64,000 nt of DNA from Miscanthus floridulus (GCF_019320115.1 NC_089594.1:22544409-22608408); one strand, 5' to 3'. Shown: positions 23,667 to 35,624, counted from the first letter of the stretch. Program-made: numbers and translations. Notes: generated by a model not told the origin, from the sequence alone.

Positions 23667-24499
23667 ACATTGACTAACTCCATCCATACGTGTCTACCTT
23701 TTAAACCTCACCCATGCATACATCCATGTATGTCTTTTAAACATAAATGACTCATGTAATCGTAGCTAAAATCAATGACATGCATACATGTCTTTTTAAA
23801 CTATGTCTTAATAGAAAATTAAGCAAGTTAACAACCCAACTAATTAATTAGTGATAGGTAAATTAGTCTTTTGCTAGACTCCTTATTTGGTCCTAAAATT
23901 GTTTACGTAACATGTATATTAAGATCGAGGAATATATAGTTAAATTACAAAATACTAAAAGAATACTCTCCACATTTGACTTTGTATACTGTCTTTGATG
24001 TATGTCTTTTTTTTTTGAATCACAATACTGACACAAACGCTCACGGTTCTAGATATAAGAAAGTAAAATAAATATGCATAAGTAGAAATTCTAAGGGTTA
24101 CACGTAAAAACATCACAGATCTGCAATGTCCAGATAGTATAGGACCTATTCTGCAAGAATAATAGATGTATATGTAGATTTTGTAAGGACACACAGAAGA
24201 GTTATACTTTTTTCTCGAACATGCCAAAGAGTTGCACATCATTTTATTATAAAAGAAAAGAGTGTGTCATAGAGTAAAGGAGATGAGTCCCAAAACAAAA
24301 TGCATCCAAACACACCTAGGAAAAACTACAGCCCACATTGCAAAATTACAGTTTTTTTAGAATTGCAAAATTACAGATTTACATGCCATTTTTTTTAGAG
24401 TTTAAGGGCCTTGCCCCAGCCTTAGCATTAACCAAGACAAAACGTTTACAGCGTCATCCAATTTAACAAGTACCCAGCTCAACATCGAGCACTAAGAAA
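23667..24499. other. AT-rich spacer, nothing recognised
   Basis: Short low-complexity runs only; no gene or complete repeat seen. Confidence 0.4.
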
Positions 24500-25640
24500 A
24501 ACGCACACCAGTAACAGCTATTACATTTGCCAGGCAGATTTGAATTGAACTAAGCTAAACCACTTGTTTTCATCCACCTTCCCCACCATTTCCTCGAAGC
24601 CAGCAAGGCGCTCCCTCACGTCTGCTGGAAGAGCTTGATGCTGCCAATCATGCGCATGCTTGTAGAGATAGCTCTCCCAGTCTTTTCCTACCTGAGACAA
24701 CCGGGTAGCAAGTGTGGTCTTATGGCTATGATCATCAACTTCTCTAGCTTTTGATTGAAGTCCAAGAGATTTTCCTTGGGGCATAACAGCCTCCAGTTTT
24801 GAAGCATACTTACAACCCGTTGGATCAATATTTTCACATCCTTCTAAAGATAACCCTGAAAACAAAGACTGTTTCTCAGCTTCCAAAGCCCCCACAGGGC
24901 AGCAAAGCAAAACATATTTGCAACTAAGAACCTCTTGTTACTCAGCCACAAAGAACCAATGGATTCGAAGGAGCTACCTACATCTTTACCAATCACCTTA
25001 GACATATAAACCCAGAGTTGTTTGGCAACTACACAGCCAAAGAAAAGGTGATGCGCCAATTCAATTTCCAAACAAAATAAACATGTCTGATCATCTACTT
25101 TTCTTCTTAAACTTCAATTATCCCTAGTCAGCAGCTTGTTTTTGGATAGTAGCCAAAGAAAGAAGTGTATCCTAGGAGGAATTTTCAAGTGCCAAACAAC
25201 AGGAACATGAACTGGCACAATGCCTCTAAAATTAACTATCTTATACAGAGACCGAGAGAAATACACTCCATTAGAGTTGAACCTCCAGATTAGAGCATCC
25301 TCGTCATCACTAAAAACAGTAGTGGAAGCTAACTGTACTACTTCTAACCAAAGGTTCATAAGTCTATTATCAACACATCTTCTAAAGGTGCATTTAAGAT
25401 TTTCACCATCCCACAGACTAGCTACTGTTCTAGATTTCTCATTCACTAATATATATATATCTCCCAGTATTGAATAGCTAGGCTCCAAGCCAATTATCTT
25501 CCCAAAACTTCATTTTCCTTCCATTACCTATTTTCCAGGTGTATTCCATCTTGGCAGCAGAGGCTTCCCAAATCATTCCTCTAAAGAATTGAGAAACACC
25601 AGTAGGACTATCAAACATGCCATTTTCTTATGACTTGTAT
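24500..25640 (-). pseudogene. LINE ORF2 C-terminal remnant (zf-RVT region)
   Basis: Non-LTR retrotransposon remnant containing the zinc-binding region that follows plant LINE reverse transcriptases. In order on the minus strand: YTWKIGNGRKMKFWEDNWLG (about 25545-25487), DEDALIWRF near 25300, IPPRIHFFLWLLSKNKLLTR ending near 25115, CLFC...AHHLFFGCVVAKQLW near 25080-25010, LWKLRNSLCFQG near 24870, then LQNWRLLCPKENLLDF near 24800. It is broken by a frame change after NWLG (about 25487), an in-frame TGA just after LLTRDN (about 25113) and another frame change near 24850. The RT catalytic core is absent, so it is a 5'-truncated dead copy. Confidence 0.85.
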
Positions 25641-27049
25641 ATCTGGATTTTACAGTTTTCTTCAGAAATTCTGTAGCCCATTCGTTCTTGGCCCGTATTC
25701 CTTTCTTCCGCTTGGCTTGGTTGGCCCGAAGGCCTGCTCGGCCTCCCCCGGGCCCCTCAGTATCCTACAAGCTGCGTGACCGCGGACGGGGACGGGGCAT
25801 GGCTGTGACTTGTGAGTTGTGACGCATGGCCTCCGGGCCACGTGTGCGTACTGAGCACTGAGGAGGCGTACAAGCAGCGGCGGGCGGTGCGCGGGCAGAG
25901 GTACGGGCGGCCGGCAGGCCGGAAGGGTGGGGTCGCCGGTCGGCGGCGATGCGCGCGCCACGCGGCAGGGGCACCGTGTGCAAGCGGTGGTCGACCGACC
26001 ATATATACGCTGCACGAGTGACGAGTGCACTCGGCGTTTGCGAGTTGCGACTAGTGATGTGTGGCACCACCACGCAGACGCAGGTGTGGAGTGTAGGGCT
26101 GGGCCGCCGCAGCTACTACCTGTGCACTAGCCGACTAGCGACGCAGCAAGCGCCATGCGGTGCCGGCGAGTTGGAGCGCCGAGCGCGTGTGCAGGCACTG
26201 GCGGCAGCAGCGTATGATGGGCAGTGTTGATGTACATGTCGCAGAACGAGAACAACAAACGAAACAAGGGCCGCCGCTATCGGACTGGACTGGATCGATG
26301 ATGGACCGGGCTTAATCGCGTCGCAGGAACCACATGACGTTTGATTCGCGTTACATACCACGCGCTGTCTACATGCAAGCACGGTTGTCCGACAATAAAT
26401 TTTCGGTAATGCAAGGGCGTCTGGACGTCACGTCCTTCACTTATTGTACCCACTGTAAATATTTAATACTCTAGGCTGCCTCCCAAAATAAAAAATCTCC
26501 CATTCCGCAAGCTGTCAGCCACAAGCCGCACACACGTTCTACTACTGCCAGATCCAGTCCACTCCCACTCTCCCCAAGTCCTGCAGTCAATTCGGAGCAC
26601 CGCTCGCCGATATCGTCTCCACCCCAATCAGTCGAGGTCCAGACCCCCAACGACTTGTCGTCGCCCACCACCACTCTCCTCTCCTCCTCCGTGACCGCAC
26701 CCCAGCCCTCATTCGCCCCCCGCCTCCTGCTCCTCCTCACCATGGCCCTTGCCGCCACCACAGCCTTTGTCATGCTCCGCCCGCCCCTCACTGTCGTGAC
26801 CACAACATCTGCTGCCACGTGGCTGCTCTCCAAGCTCCCCCAAGCCCATGGTGTTGCTCATATCCTCGGATGGCTTCCGCTAAGGATACCAGTACAAGGT
26901 CCCTCTCCCGCACATTCACCGCCTCATCACTGCCGCCGGCACCGGCGTCACCTCCTCTTGCGGCTAGAGATGGCAAGGGCATCCTGGCCATGCCGTACTT
27001 CGCGACCGCGTCGACGCTCGCTAGACATGGTGGTCGCTATCCACTAGAG
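25641..27049. other. GC-rich tract of unknown origin
   Basis: High-GC block (25680-26360 and 26500-27030) flanked by AT-rich DNA. Overlapping frames on both strands are rich in Pro, Ala and Arg, as expected from composition alone. A short GKGILAM on the plus strand near 26980 resembles part of aldolase, but nothing around it does. GCGTCTGGACGTC at about 26416 resembles ends of some grass transposons. It may be gene-derived DNA carried by a transposon, but I cannot name it. Confidence 0.35.
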
Positions 27050-27645
27050 TGTCGCATTTGACATGTTGCAAGCTTATGTTTCAAGTGTTTCGGGGGCTTA
27101 TATGTATGTTGCAAGGGTTTCATGTGGATATTGCAAAAGTAGATCGGGATATTGCAATGGCTATACACGTATGTAGCAAGCGTTTGTTCCAAATGTTTCA
27201 TCTATTTTTTCAGACGTATGTTGCAAATGTGTTTGGATGTTGCATATGTTTCACACATTGCAAGTATTTTATCCTGATGTTGCATATGCTTTGCAATAGC
27301 TTTTCAAGTGTTTCAGGTTCTTCTGCAAGTGTTTCAGACGTATGTTTCAAGTGTTTCATCTTTCTTCTGATGTATGTTGCAAATGTTTCATCTACATGTT
27401 TCAAAAGTAGACCATGTATTGTATCCTCCTCCTCGCCTTCTCCTGCCGTGCCTCGGTGTGTCCTCCTCCTCTCGGCGTCGACTGGGCATCCGCTGCCCCC
27501 TCCCCCTCTTCTCGATGCTTCAAATGTTTTAGCTGTTTTAGATGCATGTTTCATGTGTGTTCATTTGTACGTTGCAATGACTATACATGTATGTTTCAAG
27601 AGTATACTGCATATGTTGCAACGGTTGGACAGATGTTGCAGAGGA
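27050..27645 (+). repeat. Degenerate field of ATGTTGCAA / ATGTTTCAA words
   Basis: Roughly twenty occurrences of (A)TGTTGCA or TGTTTCA variants, often followed by GTGTTTCAT or ATGTTTCAT, in irregular spacing and one orientation. A GC-rich stretch interrupts them at about 27425-27515. The density implies an old short-unit repeat, perhaps a transposon subterminal region. A 220-codon frame across it is Cys/Phe-rich because of the repeat word and is not a gene. Confidence 0.7.
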
Positions 27646-28086
27646 GATAAGACGTTAGGACAGAGGAAGGGGCGCGACCGAGACAGAGCGCAGCGGATGA
27701 CAGGGGCGTGACAGATGACATGGGCGCAGCGGGATGGAGCCGCAGCGGGGGTGGGGTGGGGCAACTAGGATGGGATCGAGTCGCGGGTGGCCGGACATGA
27801 TCGCTGGCGTGAGATGCGTCGCAGGTGGTCGAATGTGATTCGTTGGCGCGGGATCTGATGCGAACACAGGGGCGTCCAATGCGGCGTGGGTGCAAGCGTC
27901 GGAGGCTAATGTTTGAATGTCTAAGAGCTAGCCACGCCGATAAATCTTTGACCACCGAACTATTAATACGGGACAAATACAACCACGTAGCTCATTTCAA
28001 TGGCCAACAATTCCTTGTTCTTGTTTCAATGGTCAAAAATACATTATCCTTTTTTTCCTAATCGTGCGACGAGATTCCACTGAACT
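27646..28086. other. Spacer before the CACTA end
   Basis: GC-rich DNA with repeated GGGCGC/GACAGG words, then AT-rich to 28086. GGGGCGTCCAATGCGG near 27868 could be a transposon end paired with GCGTCTGGACGTC near 26416, but the match is poor. No gene seen. Confidence 0.35.
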
Positions 28087-28440
28087 CACTACTACAAAAA
28101 GCATTTGTAGGGGCGGCTGGTAACCCTTTGTAGGGGCGGTTTGTCCAGCCGCCCCTACCGAACCGTCTATACAAACCATGCATTTGTAGCGGCAGCTGGT
28201 ACTACGGCCGCCCCTACAAATCGATTTGTAGGGGCGGCCGTAGTACCAGCCGCCCCTACAAATACCTATTTATAGGGGCGGTTCAATCTAGAACCGCCCC
28301 TACAGTACGTTTTCCCACAAAAAAATCAAATTTACAATTCAAAATTGTGTTGCCGAACGCCTCGCGACCAACGTTCCGAACCGCGTTCGCGTTGTCGAAC
28401 GCCCCGCGACAAATAGGTATTTGTAGGGGCGACTACAAGC
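28087..28440. repeat. CACTA terminal inverted repeat and subterminal array
   Basis: Begins CACTACTACAAAAAG. Within about 220 bases GTAGGGGCGG or its complement occurs at about 28107, 28130, 28149, 28208, 28228, 28250, 28273 and 28294, in both orientations, with a further GTAGGGGCGA near 28423. Arrays like this are the expected binding sites of TnpA-type proteins and form strong hairpins (28193-28260 is nearly palindromic). Confidence 0.85.
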
Positions 28441-28843
28441 ACAAGAGTATTATATAAACTACAATTAAAAGTCTAATTCACAAGAATATATACAATCCAT
28501 CATTAAATATACAAATTCCATATACATTGTTATCAACGTCCTAGAGCTAGCCTTTTAGTCTCACAAAGGTGTTGGTACTAAGGATTTGTACCTAACTCAG
28601 ACTCTCGGTCATGGTAGGTGCCTTTGACATGTACAATCTGGTCCAATATGAAGTTGCAAAGGTCACCGACGAGCTCTAAGAGTTGGTCATCCTTGTATGG
28701 GTCTCTTTTTATTCCTTTCTCTTCTCTCCACTACAAGAGAACAAGTTTCAGTTTAGTATTTCATACCATGTACGAAGTTTTTATACTATGAGTGAAGAGG
28801 TTCAAACTTATCCTTAAGGGGTGTCTCCTGTAGGCACTGGTGT
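28441..28843. other. CACTA 3' region, non-coding
   Basis: AT-rich sequence between the subterminal array and the last protease exon. No conserved protein seen; it probably holds the 3' UTR of the element's transcript. Confidence 0.4.
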
Positions 28844-30091
28844 TACTCATCATAGAACATATATAGTATCCACAATGTACACTCCCAGGCTTCTGTTTGG
28901 GGCACTGTTTGTTTTGCATATAAAAATGTTAAGTAATGCTTTTGACAGCCATATAACGGAGTACTGAAGAAGTAAGTTACACTTACCACACATAGTGTTT
29001 TTATAGCTAGCTTTTCCTTCCTTGCTGGATCATGCCTTCCGTGATGATTAGTGACATAGAACCTAAATGCCATGTTTGAATTATTTTAGCAAAAACAACT
29101 TGTTAGTATCCAAAAGTGAACGTTACAAGTATGTATACAAACATATAAGCTAATGAGGATTGTCGATATGTATACGTCTTGAGAATCGATATGAAGTCTT
29201 TGTATGTCACCGGGTCCCTATCTATTGAATCAAAGACACATGCCATGCTCCTCCCGACATCGATGACTATACAAATCCAGAGGTTGCTGCATGGATTTAA
29301 TCATAGAACTAGATAAGCTCTTTTACATCGAATAAAATATATCGAACAAAGTTTTAAGTATAGAGTTGAACTTACTCGAAGTTGTATGGTAGCCATATAG
29401 TAGAGTGTTGTTGGAGAGTTTTGAAAACCAGGGCAATGTATACCGCAACCTTAAGGGACTCTTCCCTTAGTTTCGCCGTACGGATGCGCTCTTTCTCCCG
29501 AAGAGTCTTTGCAGCAGCTAGCTCTTTGGCATACAACGTCCACTGTTTAGGGTAATTAAAATTTATTTGGGCTATAGCTTGAGGGTCTAGATACCCAGCT
29601 TTCACACTTGGCATTTGTTTGATAATGTGCACTTGCATTCTACAAATCACAGCGTGGGTTAGTTACAACAAAATTCAAAGATTACATTCATATCATATCA
29701 GGAGGACAAGGACTTACAGGCACCACGTGCGAATTAGATTCATCTCTATTTCTCCTAGATGAAAGCATGTGTGCATGTCATTGAAGTCAAAGGCAATTTT
29801 CCCGGCTGGGCTTCCAAATGTGTCGGTGGGGAAGCATGCTTGTATGAGATCTATGCTCGTTGGGAGAACACGCAAGTACCAATCATGTAACCTTCTCATT
29901 CCAAGTGGTAGGCGCTAGATGTCCCGGTTTGGTAGGAAGGGCTTGCCTCTTTCATATGTTTTCGGGCAATCCTTTGACCATTTGATGGCATCAACATTTG
30001 GATACTGCTTTGCAATTTGGTGGAGTTTGCTAGTGACGGCCTCCTTAGAACCCCGTGATGGGACTTTTTTAACTTGGTTCTCAGGCTTGAA
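28844..30091 (-). pseudogene. C48/Ulp1-like cysteine protease region of the CACTA element
   Basis: Ulp1-type SUMO-protease-like domain of a kind carried by many plant transposons. Segments on the minus strand: SKLHQIAKQYPNVDAIKW (about 30025), then LHDWYLRVLPTSIDLIQACF, FDFNDMHTCFHLGEIEMNLI (29899-29714), then 29650-29372 ending TIWLPYNFE, then SNLWICIVIDVGRSMACVFD (about 29288-29229), FRFYVTNHHGRHDLARKEK-like sequence at 29067-29010 and KQKPGSVHCGYYIC at about 28905-28854. The Cys of HCGYY, the upstream Gln and the Asp of VFDS are present, but the position before W in LWI is Leu (codon 29282-29280) where the family has His. In-frame TAG codons near 30090 and 29920 also break it. Confidence 0.8.
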
Positions 30092-32430
30092 CTAGTCATG
30101 GGAATACCACTTGGACACTGACGAGACATCTTTCATCGGAACATAAACTGGCCTTATGTTGATTGGAATCTTCTTTCGAAGTTCCCATTCAGGCACGTCC
30201 TCATCTTCTTGTGCATCACCTTCTTCAAGAGGCACTCGTTGTTCATGTATCGCTTGTGCTTGTTGCGAAGACTGTGCCATCTCATCATGCACTTGCTCAG
30301 TACGAGCTGGAGAAGGTTGTGGCATCTCATCAGGCACATGCTCGCTAGGAGGCGGGAAAGAATGTGGCATCTCAGGAATGTGGTGGTCATGAGACGGTGA
30401 AAATATCTCCCCGACCTCAACAACTCGCTCCAAATTTGGGAGAGGGGGAGGCGGCGAAGAAGTAGTCAATATAATGTCCTATTTATGCCAGAGGATGAAC
30501 TGCCCCATAACGTCTCTGAGTAACACCAGCCCCTTGGGAGTTGCTAGTCTATCCTCCACTGCGTGAACTCGGGCTTCACTATATGCACCTCGACCCTAGT
30601 GTAGTCCAGCGGTATCTTATTATTGTGGTGTAAGCCACCAGGAGGATGTGCCACACTCGTCGCCACCTCTATCATAGTGTTCTGCCGGCCGCTGAGAAAC
30701 ACTAAGGTGCAACTAGTTGGTTCCCGTATGCGATCAATGGGGGTTGTGGCTGCAGTGGAACCTTGGCTGCTAGGAACTTTTGGAGGGCTACCAACTAATG
30801 CCAGTTCTCCCAGCGGCGTCACTAATATCCATGGCTCCGTAGACAGTCCTTGCTCCTCCAGCGCCTTCGCAACTAAAGCCTTCACTTGGAGCTCAAGACT
30901 AGTCTCTCGGTCTCTGACGTGTTTCTTGTACATGTGTCTATCCTCTTCGAATCCTTGCTTCCAGGTCGTCCTTTTCCCTAGCCCCCTGGTGCGGCCTATG
31001 TGTTCCTTGTTTCCCAAGCCAAGGCTAAGCTCGTCCCTCTCTCTGAAAGGATTGAATGAGCCCTTCTCCTTGTCTTCAGCATATTTCATTATCCTTGATA
31101 CTGCCTCTTGGGTCTCTGGCTTATCAAACTTAAGATTACCGCTGGATGTTTCTGTACTCCTCGCATATATCCAATTCCTTGAGCGTACCTTCAAATTCGT
31201 CACATTGATATTCCCAGCAGTTGCGACCTCTTCGTCCATCTTCCTAAACTGTTCTTCCTTGGCATAGTAGCAACCGAGCCTAGATGATGGTGGTGTTTGT
31301 TCCTCTTTGCCAGCTCGGTGTTACGGGAACTGAGCTCCAATGCCTCTGGTGAAGTCTTCTGAGCCATGAGCTCCTCCCATTGACTAGGAGTTATTTTGCT
31401 GAACTCATTGAAGGGAGTTAACCCCTTTTGGATATACTTTGTGTTGAGTTCCGATCTCCAACGTTGGAATGACTCTCCCATCATCCTGAAAGCATTTTTT
31501 ACCAGTTCGTGCTTACCCTCTAGAAATCTAAAATAGAGCTTCAGCTGCCTATCCCATAGTTCATTCTTTTTGTTCTCTGGTACCTCTTTCCAGTTAGAGA
31601 TTGTTGGGTTCAATTTATCTCTTACTAGGGCCCCGATCGCATTACGGAATTATCCTCTTAATTCCTTCGGCTCAAGGATCTCCCCTGCTGGCCCGACCTC
31701 CGTTATCACATAGCATGCCTTATCTAGATATAGATTTCCTTTTCTATCCCCTCGTTTCCTCTTAGGCTTGGTAGTCGTGGTTGTCTCTTGAGGTTGTGGA
31801 GCAGAGGCATCGTGATCCATCTTTGTGGTTGTTGCCTCTGCTCTCCTTTACTCTACTCCGTCTTGTCCAGCGAGATGTCACGGACGTCGACGTCTTCTTT
31901 TCTGAGTTTCAGGAGGGACCTGTATATACGACAGGTCAAAGTGTTAGTAGAGGTAACACAGCCAAAGCTTTAGCAAAATTTACAAGCTAAGGCTTTTTCC
32001 CTACCTCCTCGTTCGGGTCAAAATCCTTGTCCAAATCTTCCTCCGTTGGCCTCCTTCTGGCTTCACGTGGGAAAGGATCCTCAGGACTTACATATCCCTC
32101 TTCTGAGTCATCATCATCATCATCCTCTTCTTCTTCGCCTTCAGCAACCTCTCCTGCTCTTCCTTCTGCTCCTCCTCCTTCCTCCTCTTCACACTGCTCC
32201 TGAGTAAGCATCTCTTCTAGATCCTTTTCTAACTCGTTATCGATCTGCTCCTGAGTTAGCTGGTCCTCTAGTGCTTGCTCCTCATAGGTTGGCTGCTCAT
32301 CATGCTCGGGGCATCGGGCCGAACTGTCTGGTGTCCGCAATATTATTTCACGCTTTATTCTAATAGATGCAAGAAAGTGTGCTTTAGGTACGCGAGAAGA
32401 TATAACAAATAAAAAAGGTCTACAAACCAA
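30092..32430 (-). pseudogene. CACTA TnpA-like protein (Transposase_24/Ptta type), broken
   Basis: TnpA-like DNA-binding protein of En/Spm-type elements. An acidic region (32300-31987, EEEEDDDDDDSEEG) is followed by KRGDRKGNLYLDK, then 31650-31200 with FRNAIGALVRDKLNP, WKEVPENKKNELWDRQLK, MMGESFQRWRSELN, LTPFNEFSKITPSQWEELM and SRNTELAKRNKHHHHLG, the signature of this family. 31239-30544 continues with MDEEVATAGN, LGNKEHIGRTRGLG and a helical ETSLELQVKALVAKALEEQ. 30469-30092 is Pro/Glu-rich. It is broken by an in-frame TAA at 31652-31650 and a one-base loss near 31278, after HHHHLG. Intron ends were not fixed. Confidence 0.82.
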
Positions 32431-32829
32431 AGAGTCCTATAAAACAACAATATATCAAAAAATGAATAGTAGCAGTAGTAGAGGCCTTAGAAACATGTCA
32501 ATCATCATTTGATCATGAACTTAGAGCATCAAGGCATCATAACAGAGAAGAGAGAAAAAGGTAATGTAGTTGCGGCTGCTAATGATGCCAAGTTCCTCAC
32601 AAGTTCTTGATCATTAGCTCATATTCCATATAATGTATGGACTTAGACAATTTCATCATCGGCAAAACAAAGGAGAGGAGAGGAGAGATTTGGCAAAAAA
32701 AAAGCAACAACTGCTTAACAAACATAGAGAGGAAAAGGTGTAAAAAAAGCAGTTGCTGCTTCCCAAACATAGAAGATAGGAATTGACTGCTGCCACATGG
32801 TTGGAAGACCCCTGCAGATCAAAATCTGG
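32431..32829. other. CACTA non-coding spacer
   Basis: Probably first intron or 5' UTR of the TnpA-like gene; purine-rich, no motif recognised. Confidence 0.35.
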
Positions 32830-33345
32830 TAACTTAGTAGTATAGGGAAGTGAGTAGAGTAGCAGCCAGCAGCTAGGGAAGAGAGTAGAGTAGCAGCTAG
32901 CTAGTAGTAGTAGTTCAGTAGAGTAGAGTGGTTCAGTAGTAAGTAGAGTAGTAGTAGTTCAGTAGCAAGTAGAGTAGTAGTAGTTCAGTAGAGTAGAGTT
33001 AGAAGACCACAAAAGAGGTAGAGACATAGTAAAGAGTCAAAAAACGAGAGAAAAGAGTAAACAGAGTGAGGTAGAGACATAGCAGCAACAGTAGTTAAGT
33101 AGAGTCAACAGATTCAGTAAGTAGTGGGCAAGCAAGCACAGCAAGCAGCCACCACCTCAGGCATTTTAAATTTGTAGAGAGTAGAAAAAATGAGAGAAGA
33201 GCAGTAGGAACAGCACTTAGTAGTACAGAGTAGAGAGAAGAGCAACAGGAATAGCAAGCAGCTAGTAGGAGTAGCTAGCAGTAGCAAGTAGAGTAGTAGT
33301 AGTTCAGTAGAGTAGAGTAGTAGTAGTAGTTCAGTAGAGTAGTAA
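32830..33345 (+). repeat. Degenerate GTAGAGTAGTAGTAGTTCA repeat field
   Basis: Irregular repetition of GTAGAGTAGTAG, AGTAGTTCAGTAG and AGCAGTAGCAAG words across about 500 bases, an impure trinucleotide-based minisatellite inside the CACTA element. Confidence 0.75.
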
Positions 33346-33537
33346 TAAATAAATAAATATATCTTAGGCAAGTGAAATCAACTAATAAATAAATAAAACT
33401 ACTTGCAACCAAAAAAGATGACCAAAATTTCCAGAAATATCAAAGCAGCCTCTGCAGCCCACAAAACCCCTTTCCTAAAAGGTGAAGTAAAAGAATCTGG
33501 GTAACAGAACATATTAGGATTATTTGTCCTATATTAT

Positions 33538-33868
33538 TCATCTAGGAAACTTAATGATAGACAACAAGTAAATGGGAATGCTAGCTAAACAAGCTTTAAA
33601 GAGGGTCAGCTTTCCTGCATAAGACAGTAACCTACCCTTCATCAAGAAATAACCAGAAAGCACATGAATACACAGGTGCAATTGAATATGGACCAAGCAC
33701 ATGAATAACAAGTAAATGGGAATGCTAGCTAAACAAGCTTTAAGGAGGGTCAGCTTTCCTGCATAAGACAGTAACCTACCCTTCATCAAGAAATAACCAG
33801 AAAGCACATGAATACACAGGTGCAATTGAATATGGACCAGCTTTAAGGAGGGTCAGCTTTCCTGCATA
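33538..33868 (-). repeat. Tandemly duplicated LINE RT fragment
   Basis: Two copies of a 144-bp unit start at 33563 and 33707, plus a third partial copy from about 33839. On the minus strand each unit encodes KGRLLSYAGKLTL followed by KACLASIPIYLL, a conserved stretch downstream of the catalytic core in plant LINE reverse transcriptases. The open frame runs through both copies (33825-33538). This is a captured and amplified scrap, not a functional RT. Confidence 0.8.
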
Positions 33869-34739
33869 CAGCTAAGTTTACAATATAGATGGCAAAAGAA
33901 TCCTAATGACATGTGTCTAGGAACCAGTGCCACCTTACTGAAGATAGGTCTAATGGCACTGCAATATGTCTATCAACAAACATTTAACAAAACATCAGCC
34001 AAAGTCATCACATGCATATCAGTTATACTCACTCTAAGTGCTGAGGACCTACTAAACCTAACAATCTAAGCAATTCGAATCCTAGTCAAACCGGGAATGA
34101 GACTCATAAACACTCACGGACAGTTAAAATAAATGGTGTAACATGCATTCAACATTAGCTCCCCACCACATGAACATGAAACCACAAATATACTAGACAG
34201 CATATGCACTAATCACCTAATCAAATGACCTAGCTAGAAGCAGCACGTGCTTTGGCTGGAAGGGTCAGATGCCCTCCCTTCGCCCAAACATCCATTTTAA
34301 TCCCATAAAGCCCGCAAGCAGTTTAGTGCATTTGAGAAGAAAATATAAAGCATACCAAATCTAGTGCCATCAATCTCAGTACAATATGTCACTCATCCTA
34401 AGGCTAACAGGTCCACATGTCGAGAAGACAGTGGTGACACATATAAAGATTTGCGTCAAACTTAGAATCCCAAATTTTGTCGCCCTGCCAGGTTTTTTTT
34501 GAGCCACAAAAAACATGCCACATCGGCTGAATCAAAATCAGCAGAGCTCTCGACCAACGACCAACAGCAAGATAAATAAAACCCTAGATAGAACCAACAC
34601 ACAATTCATCTAAATGCAACTCCCAGCAAATGATTCAAGCTATTGTCACCAAACGCTCCCTGTAGGAATCCATCCTATCATCCCAGCAATTGACACCCTA
34701 TCCTCATTCCGCAATCAATTTGACCAAATTCCTACGGCG
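33869..34739. other. CACTA interior, nothing recognised
   Basis: Low-GC sequence without motif-bearing frames or strong repeats. Confidence 0.35.
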
Positions 34740-35415
34740 ACGGGCAGCATCGAAATCTATCCAGTAGAAGCAGGAGCGTACCGGCATAGGTGTTCAGAAG
34801 ATGGCAGCGAGCCAGAGTGGTGGGTGATGAGGTTGTCAAGGGGGTCCTGACGGCCGGTGGCCTGGCGAGTTGAAGCGGTCGAAGGTCCAGAAGCCGTAGG
34901 GGCGCGGCCGTGCTCACCCGCCGCCAAGGAGCTCACCCATCGCAGGAGTGGAGCCCGCCCACCGGGGAAGACGGAGATGGCGCCGCGTGACCTTGGAGGG
35001 GGCACGCGGGTGCGGAGATGGGGCGCGTGGCTGCGCCGCCGGCCGGGTGCGCCGCAGCACCACAAAGTCGGAAACCCTAGCGCCATCGGCCGGTCGGAAA
35101 CCGTTGGGCAAGGAGCAGGCGCGTGGGTGCGGGGAGGGGGCGCGGGTGAGGGGAGGGGGCGCGCGGGTGCGGAGATGGGGTGCACGGGTGCGGGGAGGGG
35201 GCGCGGGCGTCGGGACAGGTCCGGGAGGCGACATCGGGCCGACGTCGGGGCAGCCTGACGGTGTCGGAGGAAGAAGAGAGCGCCAACATGCTAACACCTG
35301 TGCGCCCTTGTACTTATACTCGGGACGATTTCTAGGGGCGGTTCCTGATCCAGTCGCCCGTACAGGTTCCTGATCCAGTCGCCCTTGTAGGGGTGGTTTC
35401 TGATCCAACCGCCCC
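34740..35415. repeat. GC-rich subterminal/promoter-like block of the CACTA element
   Basis: Very GC-rich, with several GGTGCGGGGAGGGGGCGCGGG-like units at 35126-35215, then TAGGGGCGG / CGCCC(T/G)TAC motifs at 35333-35410 that match the terminal array at 28107-28300. In CACTA elements this layout marks the end next to the TnpA promoter. No CACTA terminus follows at 35415; the sequence turns AT-rich. Open frames here are compositional. Confidence 0.6.
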
Positions 35416-35624
35416 TACAAATATTTTCTATTTTTTTAATTATTAATTATGTACTTTTTATATCATAAAAACACAAAGTAATATAAAAACAATTGTGTAT
35501 ATGCACAAATATAATATTTTGTATTATTATATATATGAATAAATATATATATAAACAATTGTATTCAAAACAATATAGAAAACAAAAAAACCAAAAATTA
35601 AAAATTTTAAATTTAAAACTTCGA

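Noticed and set aside
24521..24910. 129-codon minus-strand frame ending the LINE remnant
   Set aside because: The conserved LINE sequence (LQNWRLLCPKE) is in another frame here, so this frame is an overlap by chance.
26819..27061. GKGILAM resembling fructose-bisphosphate aldolase
   Set aside because: Only seven residues match and neighbouring sequence does not continue the family; too short to support a captured gene.
27049..27711. 220-codon plus-strand Cys/Phe-rich frame
   Set aside because: It is produced by the ATGTTGCAA/ATGTTTCAA repeat words rather than by a gene.
32830..33345. Possible CRISPR-like array
   Set aside because: Repeats are degenerate, contiguous and without unique spacers; this is a eukaryotic minisatellite-type tract.
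34732..35408. Several 130-164-codon frames on both strands
   Set aside because: They come from G-rich tandem units in the CACTA subterminal block and are mutually overlapping without motifs.
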